The notes: generated by a model not told the origin, from the letters alone. Shown: positions 7,929 to 15,166, counted from the first letter of the stretch. The stretch: DNA of 22,567 bases from a virus (IMGVR_UViG_3300017781_000159:1-22567); one strand, 5' to 3'. Translations and numbers: made by a program.

Positions 7929-8683
7929 TTGTTATCTCCAAATAAATCATCAAACATTTTAGATGCATTAACTTTTGTTTGAGGATTGGTTATTATCTTT
8001 GACTTTCTTTTCATAGATGTAGTTGTAATTGGTTTATTATTATTCCATCTTTCAAATTCTATTCTAGCTGCCATTAAATCTGCCTGATGCATTACAAATC
8101 CTAAATTAGTTTTTAATTTAGAATCAGCTGTTCTGGACATGAAATATGGTTTATTACTTTCATCATATAATCCATCTGTCAATTTAATTCCTAACATTTC
8201 ATTCCAAGTGATGCTAATACCATAATGTTGCAATAGCCAAATAGATAGGTCATTTACGAGGGTGAATTGGTTGTTAGGATTAACCTTATACATCCTTCCC
8301 ATATTCTTTCTATGCCATTCAGAATCATTAGGAATATATGTTTCATTACCTTCTCCAGGAAATCCCATTTTGCCAATATCATGATTTAATGCTGTAAAAA
8401 TTAATTCTTCTTTAGTATAACCAGACATATCTGCTCCCATTCTTGTCCATAAATCATATACCTCATGAGCACAATCAATTACTCGTAAAACATGATCTAC
8501 ATAACCGCCATCAAATGCATTATGATAATGATCAATACTAGATGCTGGTTGAGTTGACATTCTATCTTCTAAATCTGTATACATAGATAATAGTTTAGTT
8601 TGTCTTTCTCCTGTAAATTCCGTTCTAATTACTTCTAATAAACGTTCCCAATTTTCTACTATTTGTTCTGCTGTTAATTTCAT
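7925..8683 (-). CDS. HD-domain phosphohydrolase
   Basis: 252 aa. It has an HD-superfamily metal site: His64 in GGYVDHVLRV, the His101-Asp102 pair in ALNHDIGKMG and Asp202 in MHQADLMAARIE, in the correct order and spacing. HD enzymes hydrolyse phosphate esters of nucleotides (dNTPs, NMPs, ppGpp-like or cyclic nucleotides); the substrate here cannot be told from sequence. Insert 110-135 (FPGEGNETYIPNDSEWHRKN) sits where substrate loops lie in related phage HD proteins. The C-terminal 40 residues are basic then acidic and probably disordered. It is encoded between the co-chaperonin gene (3 nt gap) and the small membrane protein (4 nt overlap). A role in nucleotide-pool control during infection is inference. 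Confidence 0.85.
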   Translation of the reverse strand: MKLTAEQIVENWERLLEVIRTEFTGERQTKLLSMYTDLEDRMSTQPASSIDHYHNAFDGGYVDHVLRVIDCAHEVYDLWTRMGADMSGYTKEELIFTALNHDIGKMGFPGEGNETYIPNDSEWHRKNMGRMYKVNPNNQFTLVNDLSIWLLQHYGISITWNEMLGIKLTDGLYDESNKPYFMSRTADSKLKTNLGFVMHQADLMAARIEFERWNNNKPITTTSMKRKSKIITNPQTKVNASKMFDDLFGDNK

Positions 8684-8686
8684 ATC

Positions 8687-8992
8687 TTAATTATTTGACG
8701 ATACCATTGATATTTCTGATTCTCTAACTAGTAAATATTTTACATCTTCTAGAATTATTTCATTTCCATTTTTACCTGATAATAATCTATTTGCTGCTAA
8801 TACAACATCTCCTACTTTACACGTCATTGGAATTTTATCTCCTGTTTGAGTAAATAATCCTGGTCCTACTGCTATAACATCTGCATAACCATATTCAGGT
8901 GCACTTGTTGTAAGTATAATTCCATTTACAACATTTTCTTTTTGTTCTTTTGCTTTTAATAAAAGCTGGTCTCCCATAGGTTTCATTTTCAT
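8687..8992 (-). CDS. GroES-like co-chaperonin
   Basis: 101 aa, the usual GroES length. The N-terminus MKMKPMGDQLLLKAKEQ matches the GroES opening strand. Residues about 18-32 form the mobile loop ending in GIIL (the GroEL-contact motif, GIVL in E. coli), and PEYGYADVIAVGPG and CKVGDVVLAANR match the conserved beta-barrel core. In T4, gp31 replaces GroES so that GroEL can fold the major capsid protein gp23. This protein is more canonical in sequence than gp31. The neighbour upstream is a ClpP-like protease, so the pair forms a proteostasis unit under one promoter. Confidence 0.92.
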   Translation of the reverse strand: MKMKPMGDQLLLKAKEQKENVVNGIILTTSAPEYGYADVIAVGPGLFTQTGDKIPMTCKVGDVVLAANRLLSGKNGNEIILEDVKYLLVRESEISMVSSNN

Positions 8993-9006
8993 AACTTATT
9001 CTTTTT

Positions 9007-9639
9007 TTATATTATTTGATCTATAACTCCAATTTCTAATAATTCTTCAGATGTTAAAAAACAATCTGATCTCATTTTATTTTTCCACCAGTCGGCATCT
9101 TTTTTAGTTTTTTCTGCTAACATGCCATAAATAATTTTTTCTAAACTTTTTACATTATCTAGATATGCTGTTATATCTGACATCTTACCTCCTAGAAAGC
9201 TAGATGATTGATGAAACATTACTGTTGAACGTTTACTCATCATTCTATTTCCAGTACCACATGTTAAAATTATGGCGGCGGCTGAAAATGCTCTACCTCT
9301 ACAAATTGTATTGACTTTAACATCTAATGATTCAATATAATCTATTATACCAAACATTTCATAAATGTCTCCACCTGGTGAATTAATCATTAAATTAATT
9401 GGAGCTGTTTTGTTTCGTCTATGTTGTAATAAACTTCTCATACGTATAATAAAATCTGTTAACGTATGTTCTCCTATTTCATCACTTAAAAATATAACTG
9501 AATCTTCATAATCCAATTGTGTTCCTATTTGATTATGTAATGATTCATAATCACCAGCTGGTTTATTTATTACAGGTTGTTCTTGTAACTGTTCGTCTTG
9601 TTTCTGTGCCTTTAAAGGCTGTTCTTCATATATACTCAT
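9007..9639 (-). CDS. clpP: ClpP-like serine protease
   Basis: 210 aa, similar in size to bacterial ClpP. The catalytic triad is intact: Ser119 in GRAFSAAAIIL, His143 in VMFHQ and Asp192 in RSDCFLT. The head-strand motif INSPGGDIYEMFGI (85-98) is conserved. The first about 45 residues (Gln/Glu/Lys-rich) are a non-homologous extension in place of a normal propeptide. ClpP forms tetradecameric chambers fed by ClpX or ClpA; no such ATPase is in the window, so it may use the host unfoldase. In other phages, ClpP-family enzymes also act as prohead proteases, but the sequence here is closer to true ClpP than to capsid proteases, and no capsid gene is adjacent. Its promoter element ends only 5 nt before the ATG. 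Confidence 0.92.
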   Translation of the reverse strand: MSIYEEQPLKAQKQDEQLQEQPVINKPAGDYESLHNQIGTQLDYEDSVIFLSDEIGEHTLTDFIIRMRSLLQHRRNKTAPINLMINSPGGDIYEMFGIIDYIESLDVKVNTICRGRAFSAAAIILTCGTGNRMMSKRSTVMFHQSSSFLGGKMSDITAYLDNVKSLEKIIYGMLAEKTKKDADWWKNKMRSDCFLTSEELLEIGVIDQII

Positions 9640-9644
9640 ATAAC

Positions 9645-9676
9645 TTAATATAATAACTTTTATTCGTAATTCCTAA
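9645..9676 (-). promoter_or_regulatory. Sigma-A-like promoter for clpP-groES-HD operon
   Basis: Coding strand: TTAG, exactly 20 nt, TATATTAA; the spacer begins GAATTACGAA, as in the other class-B copies. The last base of the -7-type box is 5 nt before the clpP ATG, so transcription should start at or next to the start codon (leaderless mRNA). It sits wholly in the 38-nt gap between clpP and the upstream gene. Confidence 0.7.
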
Positions 9677-9677
9677 T

Positions 9678-10211
9678 CTATTTAACTTTTTTTAATTGAC
9701 GCTGTAATTTCTTTAATTGTGTATTGCCGGCATTTATATCTTTCTTCCATTTAGCCTTCTTTAGTTGACCTCTAACCATAGCCATTTGTTCTAATATAGC
9801 CTGTTCCAATCTCAATCTTTCTGATTTAGATAATTTCTTTTTATCTTTTTTAGGTTCTATTTTGGTTGGTTTTAAAGTTCCTTTCAACTTAACTTGTTCT
9901 TTACCCTTATGAAATACATTGCCATCCTTATCAACAAACTCTTTCATGAATTGCCATCCTCTTGGACGACCTTTTGAAACATAGCCACCTTTTATGTCCG
10001 GTGGTGGAACTGTTTTACAAACACATCTCCAACATAATACTGCAGTAGAATCTGCATTAACAGCTGTATAATGAAAACATCTTGGACCGTTAGCTAATTT
10101 AGGCCATGCCCAATAACTTGTATCTTCAATACTATTTCGACAAATCATTTCATGTTTGCCTTTATTTCTTCTTGTATGAAATTTATGTGTAACTTTTTTC
10201 TTTTTTGCCAT
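9678..10211 (-). CDS. Basic Cys-containing conserved phage protein
   Basis: 177 aa, very basic, with Lys-rich ends (MAKKKKVTHK; QLKKVK). It contains five Cys: C24, C45 and the cluster C60-x2-C63-x-C65 (LCWRCVC), a plausible zinc-binding knuckle. A strongly conserved-looking core follows: KGRPRGWQFMKEFVDKDGNVFHKGKEQ split at 80-106, and KLKGTLKPTKIEP. Proteins with this GRPRGW.FMKEFVDKDG.VFHKGKEQ signature are common in marine T4-like phages and have no assigned function. The AT-hook-like GRPRG, zinc knuckle and basic tails fit nucleic-acid binding, but this is inference. The gene ends in the run that leads to the clpP promoter. Confidence 0.8.
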   Translation of the reverse strand: MAKKKKVTHKFHTRRNKGKHEMICRNSIEDTSYWAWPKLANGPRCFHYTAVNADSTAVLCWRCVCKTVPPPDIKGGYVSKGRPRGWQFMKEFVDKDGNVFHKGKEQVKLKGTLKPTKIEPKKDKKKLSKSERLRLEQAILEQMAMVRGQLKKAKWKKDINAGNTQLKKLQRQLKKVK

Positions 10212-10229
10212 AACTTTAATTTTTAATTA

Positions 10230-11294
10230 TTAACTCCAATATCCATTACCACGACTAGGAGGAGGTTTTGGTTTTGGTTTTGGTTTTTCATCATATATAT
10301 CTGGAAGAGGTTCTTGTTCATCATCTTCATCATCATCTTCATCATCATAATCTTCTATTCCTTCAGTTAAATCTTCTTTAACCTCTTCTTCAGTTATTAA
10401 CGGTTCATCTTCAAATACAATCTCTCGATCTGCCCAATCACCTAATGGTTCTCTCATATCAGGAACTTCTTCTGGTATATTCATATCTTCTTTTGATTTA
10501 ATTTGAGCAAATGCAAAATTTGCTGCTACTACCATTGCAATAGCTAATGGGTCAAATACAAATATAATTAATAATAAGAACCAATTAACTACTTGTCCCA
10601 TATCCTTACCAGTTGTCTCTGATAAGTATTTTAATGGACCAAGTTCTCTTTGCTCTTCATTACCTATTTCCAATTCTAATAATTGAGTATCAAGTGATAG
10701 GATAGAATCTTGTACCGCTTCTAACTTTACATTTATAGTATCTCTATCTGCAATTGTTAATGACAGTTCTGATTGTAATGCTCTCCTAGCTGAACTAGAT
10801 GATGTTGTAATTACTTGGCCTGCTTCTTCTGAATAATATGATACTGAAGTTGGACTAGATAATGATTTTCTTAAATCAGATATAGTTGTATTCAATTGCG
10901 TCTTTTCAATTGTTAAGTCTGTTTTATTTTCTTCAAACCTAATTTGTTTAGTTTCTAATACTGCAAGTGACTTATCTAAAAATTCAGACTTGGTTGCTGT
11001 TTCTTGATAAGCTCCGGATAAGAATCCATATATACCACCACTAGTAATTATGATTAAAACAAATACCGCAATGGATAAATAAGCTCTTAACCATTTATTA
11101 ATAGTATCCCAGTACTGGTATAGTAAAGATGCACAAACAAGTTTAGCAAATTCTAACGAACCGGCCATTATAATTACTTGTGTACTTGCTCCTGCAAACA
11201 ATTTACTCAATCCAAATACAGAATAGAATGCAGCTGAACCTGAAACGGCTAATGCTGCTAGACCTATTAAGAATGGAAATATTCTTGCTTTCAT
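10230..11294 (-). CDS. Multi-pass membrane protein with coiled coil and acidic tail
   Basis: 354 aa. TM helices are visible near 4-25, 38-60 and 68-92, followed by a long coiled coil (about 105-225, with Ser-rich break SSSSARRA) and another TM segment near 235-262 (WFLLLIIFVFDPLAIAMVVA). The C-terminal about 90 residues are cytoplasmic-looking: very acidic (DYDDEDDDEDDEQE near 318-332), then KPKPKPKPPP and an aromatic end. The matching DNA is low-complexity (GGTTTT repeats near 10264-10290, GAT repeats near 10320-10350), prone to length variation. Similar coil-containing membrane proteins occur in T4-like phages of marine hosts, with unknown function. Possible roles are superinfection exclusion, inner-membrane anchoring of phage complexes, or sensing. 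Confidence 0.75.
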   Translation of the reverse strand: MKARIFPFLIGLAALAVSGSAAFYSVFGLSKLFAGASTQVIIMAGSLEFAKLVCASLLYQYWDTINKWLRAYLSIAVFVLIIITSGGIYGFLSGAYQETATKSEFLDKSLAVLETKQIRFEENKTDLTIEKTQLNTTISDLRKSLSSPTSVSYYSEEAGQVITTSSSSARRALQSELSLTIADRDTINVKLEAVQDSILSLDTQLLELEIGNEEQRELGPLKYLSETTGKDMGQVVNWFLLLIIFVFDPLAIAMVVAANFAFAQIKSKEDMNIPEEVPDMREPLGDWADREIVFEDEPLITEEEVKEDLTEGIEDYDDEDDDEDDEQEPLPDIYDEKPKPKPKPPPSRGNGYWS

Positions 11295-11295
11295 T

Positions 11296-11469
11296 TTAAC
11301 TAGCCGTACATCGGTCTGTAATAAATTGTAACTTTTGTCTTATTGTTCGGAATCTATTTCTAATTTCAAGTGGATCAATTGGTTGTCCTTTTGATACAGC
11401 TTGATCGATAATCATTATCATGTTATCGACATCATCTAGGTGTCTTAAGACATTTTCTCTATCTTTCAT
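11296..11469 (-). CDS. 57-aa helical protein (unknown)
   Basis: A short gene read directly from the minus strand: ATG at 11469-11467, TAA at 11298-11296, beginning MKDRENVLRHLDDVDNMIMI and ending TDRCTAS. The start is an ATGA overlap with the UvdE stop codon, and the stop is 1 nt before the next ATG, so it fills the space between two genes exactly. The product is two amphipathic helices separated by KGQPIDPLEI. Tight coupling and sensible composition support a real gene; no function can be suggested. Confidence 0.7.
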   Translation of the reverse strand: MKDRENVLRHLDDVDNMIMIIDQAVSKGQPIDPLEIRNRFRTIRQKLQFITDRCTAS

Positions 11470-12452
11470 ACTAAAACTTTTTTATTATTATTATATTGAT
11501 AAATATTGCGATATTCGAAAAGTGCTAATTCTTTTGCCTTAGCTTCTATAACAATATCTAATTCATGATCATATGTATTAATCTCATCTTTTATATAATC
11601 TGAATGTGCTTGTGCCCTAATTTTAGGGTCTTGTTTTTCTTTTGCTCTACTTTCTGAATAATGACAACATTGTCTAACATCTTTTGGCCAAGTAGAACCT
11701 GCTAATTCTAATGCTTCTTGTTCGGTCAACTCATCTGGGTGGAATGTATGGTGGTGGTAATCAAATGTAATTGGAATACCTATTTCTTTATGAAAATAGT
11801 TATATAACATTCTAGTCGACCACATACTAGGTTTATCATCATTTTCTAATACTACTCTTTTCTTACAACTATCAGATAATTGATGCCATCCTGCAATCCA
11901 TCTTTTCGATGTACCTACAAAATCTCCTCCATATGAACCACCTACATGAATGTTAATTTTATTTTCAAATGAAGGTTCAAATCCCATAAGGTCAAATGTT
12001 TCGCTATGACGTTCTAAACTAATAATCGTACGTCTTACTACCTCCGGGTTGGGAGATCCTAATACATTAAATGGCCCTGGATGGGTAGTTACTCTAATAC
12101 CATGTTCACGTGCATATTCTCCACATTCCATTAGTTTGGCAGAAATATCTTTAAACTGAGGAAGTTCACATAATTCATAATGATCATGCCAAGGAAATAA
12201 TTCAGACCCTAATCGAAATAATGTAATCTTATGTTCTTTATTCCATTGTAGATAATGTAACAAGTCGTTTGCATTAAGTAGTGTTCTTTCTCCTAATAAA
12301 TGTAAGTCCCAATCTTTTGATTTTGTTGAGCCATTCTGCCATGTTGCTTTTCTTGCTGTTCTAGAAGTAGTTACTCTACCTCCTAATTTATTTGGTCGGT
12401 TAGTTAATGTCATGTTAACACATGCATAACCTAATCTTACTTTCTCATTCAT
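11466..12452 (-). CDS. uvsE: UV-damage endonuclease (UvdE/UvsE family)
   Basis: 328 aa, the usual length for the family. It opens with VRLGYACVNMTL (5-16), the typical UVDE start. The TIM-barrel metal and active-site motifs are present in order: FRLGSELFPW (79-88), THPGPFNVLG (123-132), INIHVGGSYG with His169, VLENDD with Glu203, FDYHHHTFHP with Asp231 and His233-235, and CHYSESR near 263-269. The enzyme nicks DNA immediately 5' of cyclobutane dimers, 6-4 photoproducts and some abasic sites, starting alternative excision repair. The ligase gene lies two genes upstream, which could seal the nicks. The start is set by the conserved opening and lies 4 nt from the promoter box. Confidence 0.93.
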   Translation of the reverse strand: MNEKVRLGYACVNMTLTNRPNKLGGRVTTSRTARKATWQNGSTKSKDWDLHLLGERTLLNANDLLHYLQWNKEHKITLFRLGSELFPWHDHYELCELPQFKDISAKLMECGEYAREHGIRVTTHPGPFNVLGSPNPEVVRRTIISLERHSETFDLMGFEPSFENKINIHVGGSYGGDFVGTSKRWIAGWHQLSDSCKKRVVLENDDKPSMWSTRMLYNYFHKEIGIPITFDYHHHTFHPDELTEQEALELAGSTWPKDVRQCCHYSESRAKEKQDPKIRAQAHSDYIKDEINTYDHELDIVIEAKAKELALFEYRNIYQYNNNKKVLV

Positions 12453-12456
12453 ATTA

Positions 12457-12488
12457 TTAATATATAAAAAATTTTTCGTAAATCCTAG
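12457..12488 (-). promoter_or_regulatory. Sigma-A-like promoter for uvsE
   Basis: Coding strand: CTAG, 20 nt, TATATTAA, with the class-B spacer GATTTACGAA. The -33-type box overlaps the stop codon of the lipoprotein gene, and the -7-type box ends 4 nt before the uvsE ATG. This arrangement predicts a leaderless transcript. Confidence 0.65.
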
Positions 12489-12754
12489 TAATTAGGATAA
12501 ATACATAATTCATTATCACAAGCAGAGCTATTTCTAAAATATGCTTCTGTAACACATACGCCGTTCACATATGGCTCAAAATTTACAGCATCCCAGTCAC
12601 AACAAAATGTATTAATCATACTTACATCTGGTTTAGACCTTTCTGGAATATCTATAAACTCTTGTTTTTCACATCCAGTTAACACTGTTAACAATGTCAA
12701 CACTATAACCCAAAAGGCTATGACAATAATACTTGCTATTTTTCTTTTTAACAT
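12485..12754 (-). CDS. Small Cys-rich lipoprotein
   Basis: 89 aa. A basic N-terminus (MLKRK), a hydrophobic helix (7-25) and the lipobox LTGC with Cys28 form a lipoprotein signal peptide. The mature part is about 62 residues with five further Cys (51, 52, 67, 79, 84), suggesting disulfides in the periplasm or outside the cell. The residues after Cys28 (EKQEF) are charged, roughly like the acidic export signal that sends Bacteroidota lipoproteins to the surface, though not an exact match. Phage lipoproteins are known to block receptors or superinfection (for example T5 Llp). Such a role is plausible but unproven. The stop overlaps the uvsE promoter; the ligase gene ends 15 nt upstream. Confidence 0.8.
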   Translation of the reverse strand: MLKRKIASIIVIAFWVIVLTLLTVLTGCEKQEFIDIPERSKPDVSMINTFCCDWDAVNFEPYVNGVCVTEAYFRNSSACDNELCIYPNY

Positions 12755-12769
12755 ATAACTAATTTTAAA

Positions 12770-14065
12770 TTAAACATTTCTTCCATTTTCAAAAACATGT
12801 TTTACGGTCGGAAATCGTAAACTTAACTCTCCTTGTTGATTTTTTGATTCTTCAAAATATTGAACGGTAATTGTTTTTCCAATTATTGCATTTGGGTCAG
12901 CTTCATATTTTATTCGTTGTTCTTGATTCCAACCAGAACCAACTGCAACTTTATAACCTTTATGACTAATATAAGCTTGGCCCATCATTTTAACTACAAC
13001 TTCTTTACCTTCTCTAATAATTCTATGATCTTCAAAATCAATACTTTCAACTATATATTCAGCATCATAAAACTTTTTTACTTTTAATAAATTTTGAGAT
13101 CTCTTACCTTCATACCCTACATTCTTTCTTAACATAATTCCTTCATGTCCTTCTTTCTCTGCATTAGCTTTCAATTCACCAAAATGAATATCTCCATTAA
13201 CAACTACTTGACCTAGAACTGACATTGAATCTTCATTTTTTAACATTACGTCTAATTTTGCAAATCTAGCAATCCTTTGTACTAATGTCATTTCACTTAC
13301 TTTATTATTAAACTCTGTCAATGTCAAATAATCAAACATTACATATTTAGGATTGTCAATAGTATGATCTTTTCTTTTGATTTGTTTCATAATACCTTGA
13401 AAATCTTCATTACCATTTTCATCCATCAAACAAATCTCCCCATCAAATACAATACCTCTAACTCCTAATCTACCTACTGCATCTTTAACAACTTGTAATG
13501 TCGTAAACTCATTACCTACTCTAGAATAACATTTAACATTACCATGGATATCTACTACTGTAATACATCTTACGCCATCTAACTTTCTAGATGCTAACCA
13601 TATATCGTCCCAATTAACTCGTTTAGGGTCAAACTTATTTGCTAATGCAACATCAAAGGTTGGAATCAATCCTGGAATAACTTTATTGATAACTGATTCA
13701 GAAGCTCTAATCTCTAAATTTCTATCTATAATACTAAAGATCAAATCTTCATATTCTGAATATTGAGCAATAAATCCATTTACCATTGCAATTGCATCAT
13801 GTCCTGTATATACCCTATCATTGAGGTCGTTTAACAAATGAAATATACTAGTATGAATCAAATTCATATCACATAAGTCTGAACGTTTCTTACATGTTTT
13901 ACTTGTTACATAATATTTCTTATACGGATCAAATGTATAAACTAATGCACTTTTAATGAATGTATTCTTTCCATAGGCATTAATAATAGTTTTCTTTGCA
14001 TTGAGTGAACTTGTACTTTTCATTTCATCTACAAATGCTTGGAGTTCTTTTAGGCTTATTTTCAT
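12770..14065 (-). CDS. ATP-dependent DNA ligase
   Basis: 431 aa, between T7 ligase (359) and T4 gp30 (487). The nucleotidyltransferase core has motif I SRKLDGVR (Lys161 is the adenylated residue), motif III VFDGEICLMD, IIIa YVMFDYL, motif IV HEGIMLRK and motif V LLKVKKF. The C-terminal OB domain is recognisable from IIGKTITVQYFEES and GELSLRFPTVKHVF, which favours a DNA ligase over an RNA ligase. Residues 1-150 form a helical N-terminal domain as in the gp30 type. The product would seal nicks in replication and in repair with the nearby UvdE. The gene has its own class-A promoter 24 nt upstream. Confidence 0.9.
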   Translation of the reverse strand: MKISLKELQAFVDEMKSTSSLNAKKTIINAYGKNTFIKSALVYTFDPYKKYYVTSKTCKKRSDLCDMNLIHTSIFHLLNDLNDRVYTGHDAIAMVNGFIAQYSEYEDLIFSIIDRNLEIRASESVINKVIPGLIPTFDVALANKFDPKRVNWDDIWLASRKLDGVRCITVVDIHGNVKCYSRVGNEFTTLQVVKDAVGRLGVRGIVFDGEICLMDENGNEDFQGIMKQIKRKDHTIDNPKYVMFDYLTLTEFNNKVSEMTLVQRIARFAKLDVMLKNEDSMSVLGQVVVNGDIHFGELKANAEKEGHEGIMLRKNVGYEGKRSQNLLKVKKFYDAEYIVESIDFEDHRIIREGKEVVVKMMGQAYISHKGYKVAVGSGWNQEQRIKYEADPNAIIGKTITVQYFEESKNQQGELSLRFPTVKHVFENGRNV

Positions 14066-14089
14066 ATTTTAATCTTTTTATTTATATAA

Positions 14090-14121
14090 TAAAGATAAGG
14101 AAAATATTTCAATTAGGCAAA
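14090..14121 (-). promoter_or_regulatory. Sigma-A-like promoter for the ligase gene
   Basis: Coding strand: TTTG, exactly 20 nt, TATCTTTA. The spacer starts CCTAATTGAAATAT (class A), and an A-tract (AAAAAAAGC) lies just upstream, like an UP element. The box ends 24 nt before the ATG at 14065. Confidence 0.75.
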
Positions 14122-14268
14122 GCTTTTTGAAGCTTTTTTTAAAAATATTTAATATAAAATTAATATTAGATTAATATGATTGATATGAAATTATGTTATT
14201 TATTAATATGAAAAGGCAAATAGATATAACAACTTTTATATATATTGTAATGATGATTTCAATATTCC
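14122..14268. other. Noncoding AT-rich spacer
   Basis: About 150 nt of almost pure A/T between the 64-aa gene and the ligase promoter. It contains a 7-bp inverted repeat (AAAGCTT, loop TTTG, AAGCTTT at 14119-14136) that touches the -33 box of the ligase promoter. It is followed by a T run only on the plus strand, so it is not a terminator for the minus-strand genes. No supported gene is seen. Confidence 0.5.
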
Positions 14269-14463
14269 TTATTGCTCTATAATCTCAGCATCTTGAATAG
14301 TCTCACAACAATATAGTATACCATTTTTACGTAATAATGTATCTGTTCTTGTCCATTCTTTCATAACATTTGTATCAAAATTTGGATGAAGATCTTGTTC
14401 ACGAAATTTTCTATTTACTTTAAGTAAAATATCTTTAAATTTTATTAATTCTAATTGATACAC
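14269..14463 (-). CDS. 64-aa conserved-type phage protein, GTG start
   Basis: 64 aa. The only usable start is GTG at 14463-14461, because an in-frame TAA lies just upstream with no ATG between. The protein (LIKFKDILLKVNRKFREQDL, then MKEWTRTDTLLRKNGILYCC) resembles small T4-like phage proteins with an NFR...W..T.TLL...G.LYFC pattern, which supports a real gene of unknown function. The start codon is inside the 15-bp inverted repeat at 14461-14475 and no SD is visible, so expression is probably low or coupled to the upstream DUF2061 gene, whose stop is 15 nt away. Confidence 0.6.
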   Translation of the reverse strand: MYQLELIKFKDILLKVNRKFREQDLHPNFDTNVMKEWTRTDTLLRKNGILYCCETIQDAEIIEQ

Positions 14464-14475
14464 TGCGGGTTGGTT
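14461..14475. repeat. 15-bp inverted repeat, left copy
   Basis: CACTGCGGGTTGGTT on the plus strand. It is the exact reverse complement of 15167-15181. The similarity extends a few bases further outward (TAATTGAT) with a 2-nt indel. The G+C-rich core stands out against its AT-rich surroundings. Confidence 0.85.
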
Positions 14476-14478
14476 TAA

Positions 14479-14688
14479 TTAATTGTTTTTAGTTCCAAAT
14501 TTTGATCGTAACCAAATTCGTTCATGAAAATAATACAAAATAAATTTAGTAAATAATTCTAATGCGCCTATTTTCAAACCCATTAATGGACTACCAGTTA
14601 TTATCCATCCTAGTGTCATTGTATCCAATGTTCCTATAATTCTCCAACTGATAGCTTTTAATAAGCTTCTTGTTTTAGTTACTTTCAT
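14479..14688 (-). CDS. DUF2061 small membrane protein
   Basis: 69 aa. The sequence SLLKAISWRIIGTLDTMTLG (8-27), then ITGSPLMGLKIGALELFTKF and ILYYFHERIW, matches the DUF2061 family: KA.SWR..GT at the start, GS...A..IG..E...K in the middle and the YY.HER.W end. The family comprises two-TM inner-membrane proteins of unknown function found in many marine bacteria and in some phages. It lies 10 nt downstream of the Hsp20 gene, inside the interval bounded by the inverted repeats. Confidence 0.8.
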   Translation of the reverse strand: MKVTKTRSLLKAISWRIIGTLDTMTLGWIITGSPLMGLKIGALELFTKFILYYFHERIWLRSKFGTKNN

Positions 14689-14698
14689 TTTTGAACTC

Positions 14699-15112
14699 TT
14701 ACTTTATCGTAACTGTTTTTGGTTTAGCTGCTTCTGTAAGAGGAGCAAACAAATGCAATAAACCGTTCTCTAATTTAGCATCCAATTTGCTCAAATCAAA
14801 TCTTCTACTAATTCTCCATCCTAGATTAAATGCTCTTTTAGCAATATTTCTATGGATGTAATCAGCTTCATTAGCTGATGTCTCTTTTTTATATTCTACT
14901 TTTAAGATATCTTCTTCTATTGTAATATCAATATCTTTTTTTATCAAGCCAACACAAGCAATATCGATATTAAGACCGTCATTGGCCTCATATATGTCTA
15001 CTGGATGATTGATTTTGATTTGGTCAAATGGAACAAATTTTCCGTTTGAATTGAAAAAATCCTTTATCAGGATGTCGAATGGCGATATGCCGAATGGTGT
15101 TAAATTTCCCAT
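14699..15112 (-). CDS. Small heat-shock protein (Hsp20/alpha-crystallin)
   Basis: 137 aa. The alpha-crystallin domain spans about 35-130: PVDIYEANDGLNIDIACVGL, then KKDIDITIEEDILKVEYKKE (strand 5-6 region), the RRFDLSKLDA segment and the family signature LENGLLHLFAPL (114-125). The C-terminal VTI gives the short I/V-x-I/V tail that mediates oligomers. The N-terminus (PFDILIKDFF) is typical. Hsp20 proteins are common in T4-like phages of marine hosts, where they probably protect folding virion proteins. A strong SD (AAGGAG at 15120-15125) lies 7 nt before the ATG, and a CATATTTATA element is 85 nt upstream, which leaves an 80-nt leader containing the repeat copy. Confidence 0.95.
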   Translation of the reverse strand: MGNLTPFGISPFDILIKDFFNSNGKFVPFDQIKINHPVDIYEANDGLNIDIACVGLIKKDIDITIEEDILKVEYKKETSANEADYIHRNIAKRAFNLGWRISRRFDLSKLDAKLENGLLHLFAPLTEAAKPKTVTIK

Positions 15113-15166
15113 AATAAATCTCCTTAAATAATTTTATTTTTGTTAAACATTAGTTTTAACATAACC

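Noticed and set aside
10261-10350. Tandem GGTTTT and GAT repeats as an independent repeat array
   Set aside because: They are in frame within the membrane protein gene and encode its KP and Asp/Glu tail; not a CRISPR or intergenic array.
12860-13087. Plus-strand open frame in the ligase gene
   Set aside because: Antisense to conserved ligase motifs; no supporting signal.
14119-14140. Hairpin AAAGCTT-TTTG-AAGCTTT followed by T run as a terminator
   Set aside because: The T run is on the plus strand only, while all genes are on the minus strand. It overlaps the ligase promoter's upstream tract and was kept as a note in the spacer.
14208-14282. 24-codon plus-strand frame (MKRQIDITTFIYIVMMISIF...)
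   Set aside because: A short hydrophobic frame in very AT-rich DNA, convergent with the 64-aa gene and lacking SD or promoter; chance is the simplest explanation.
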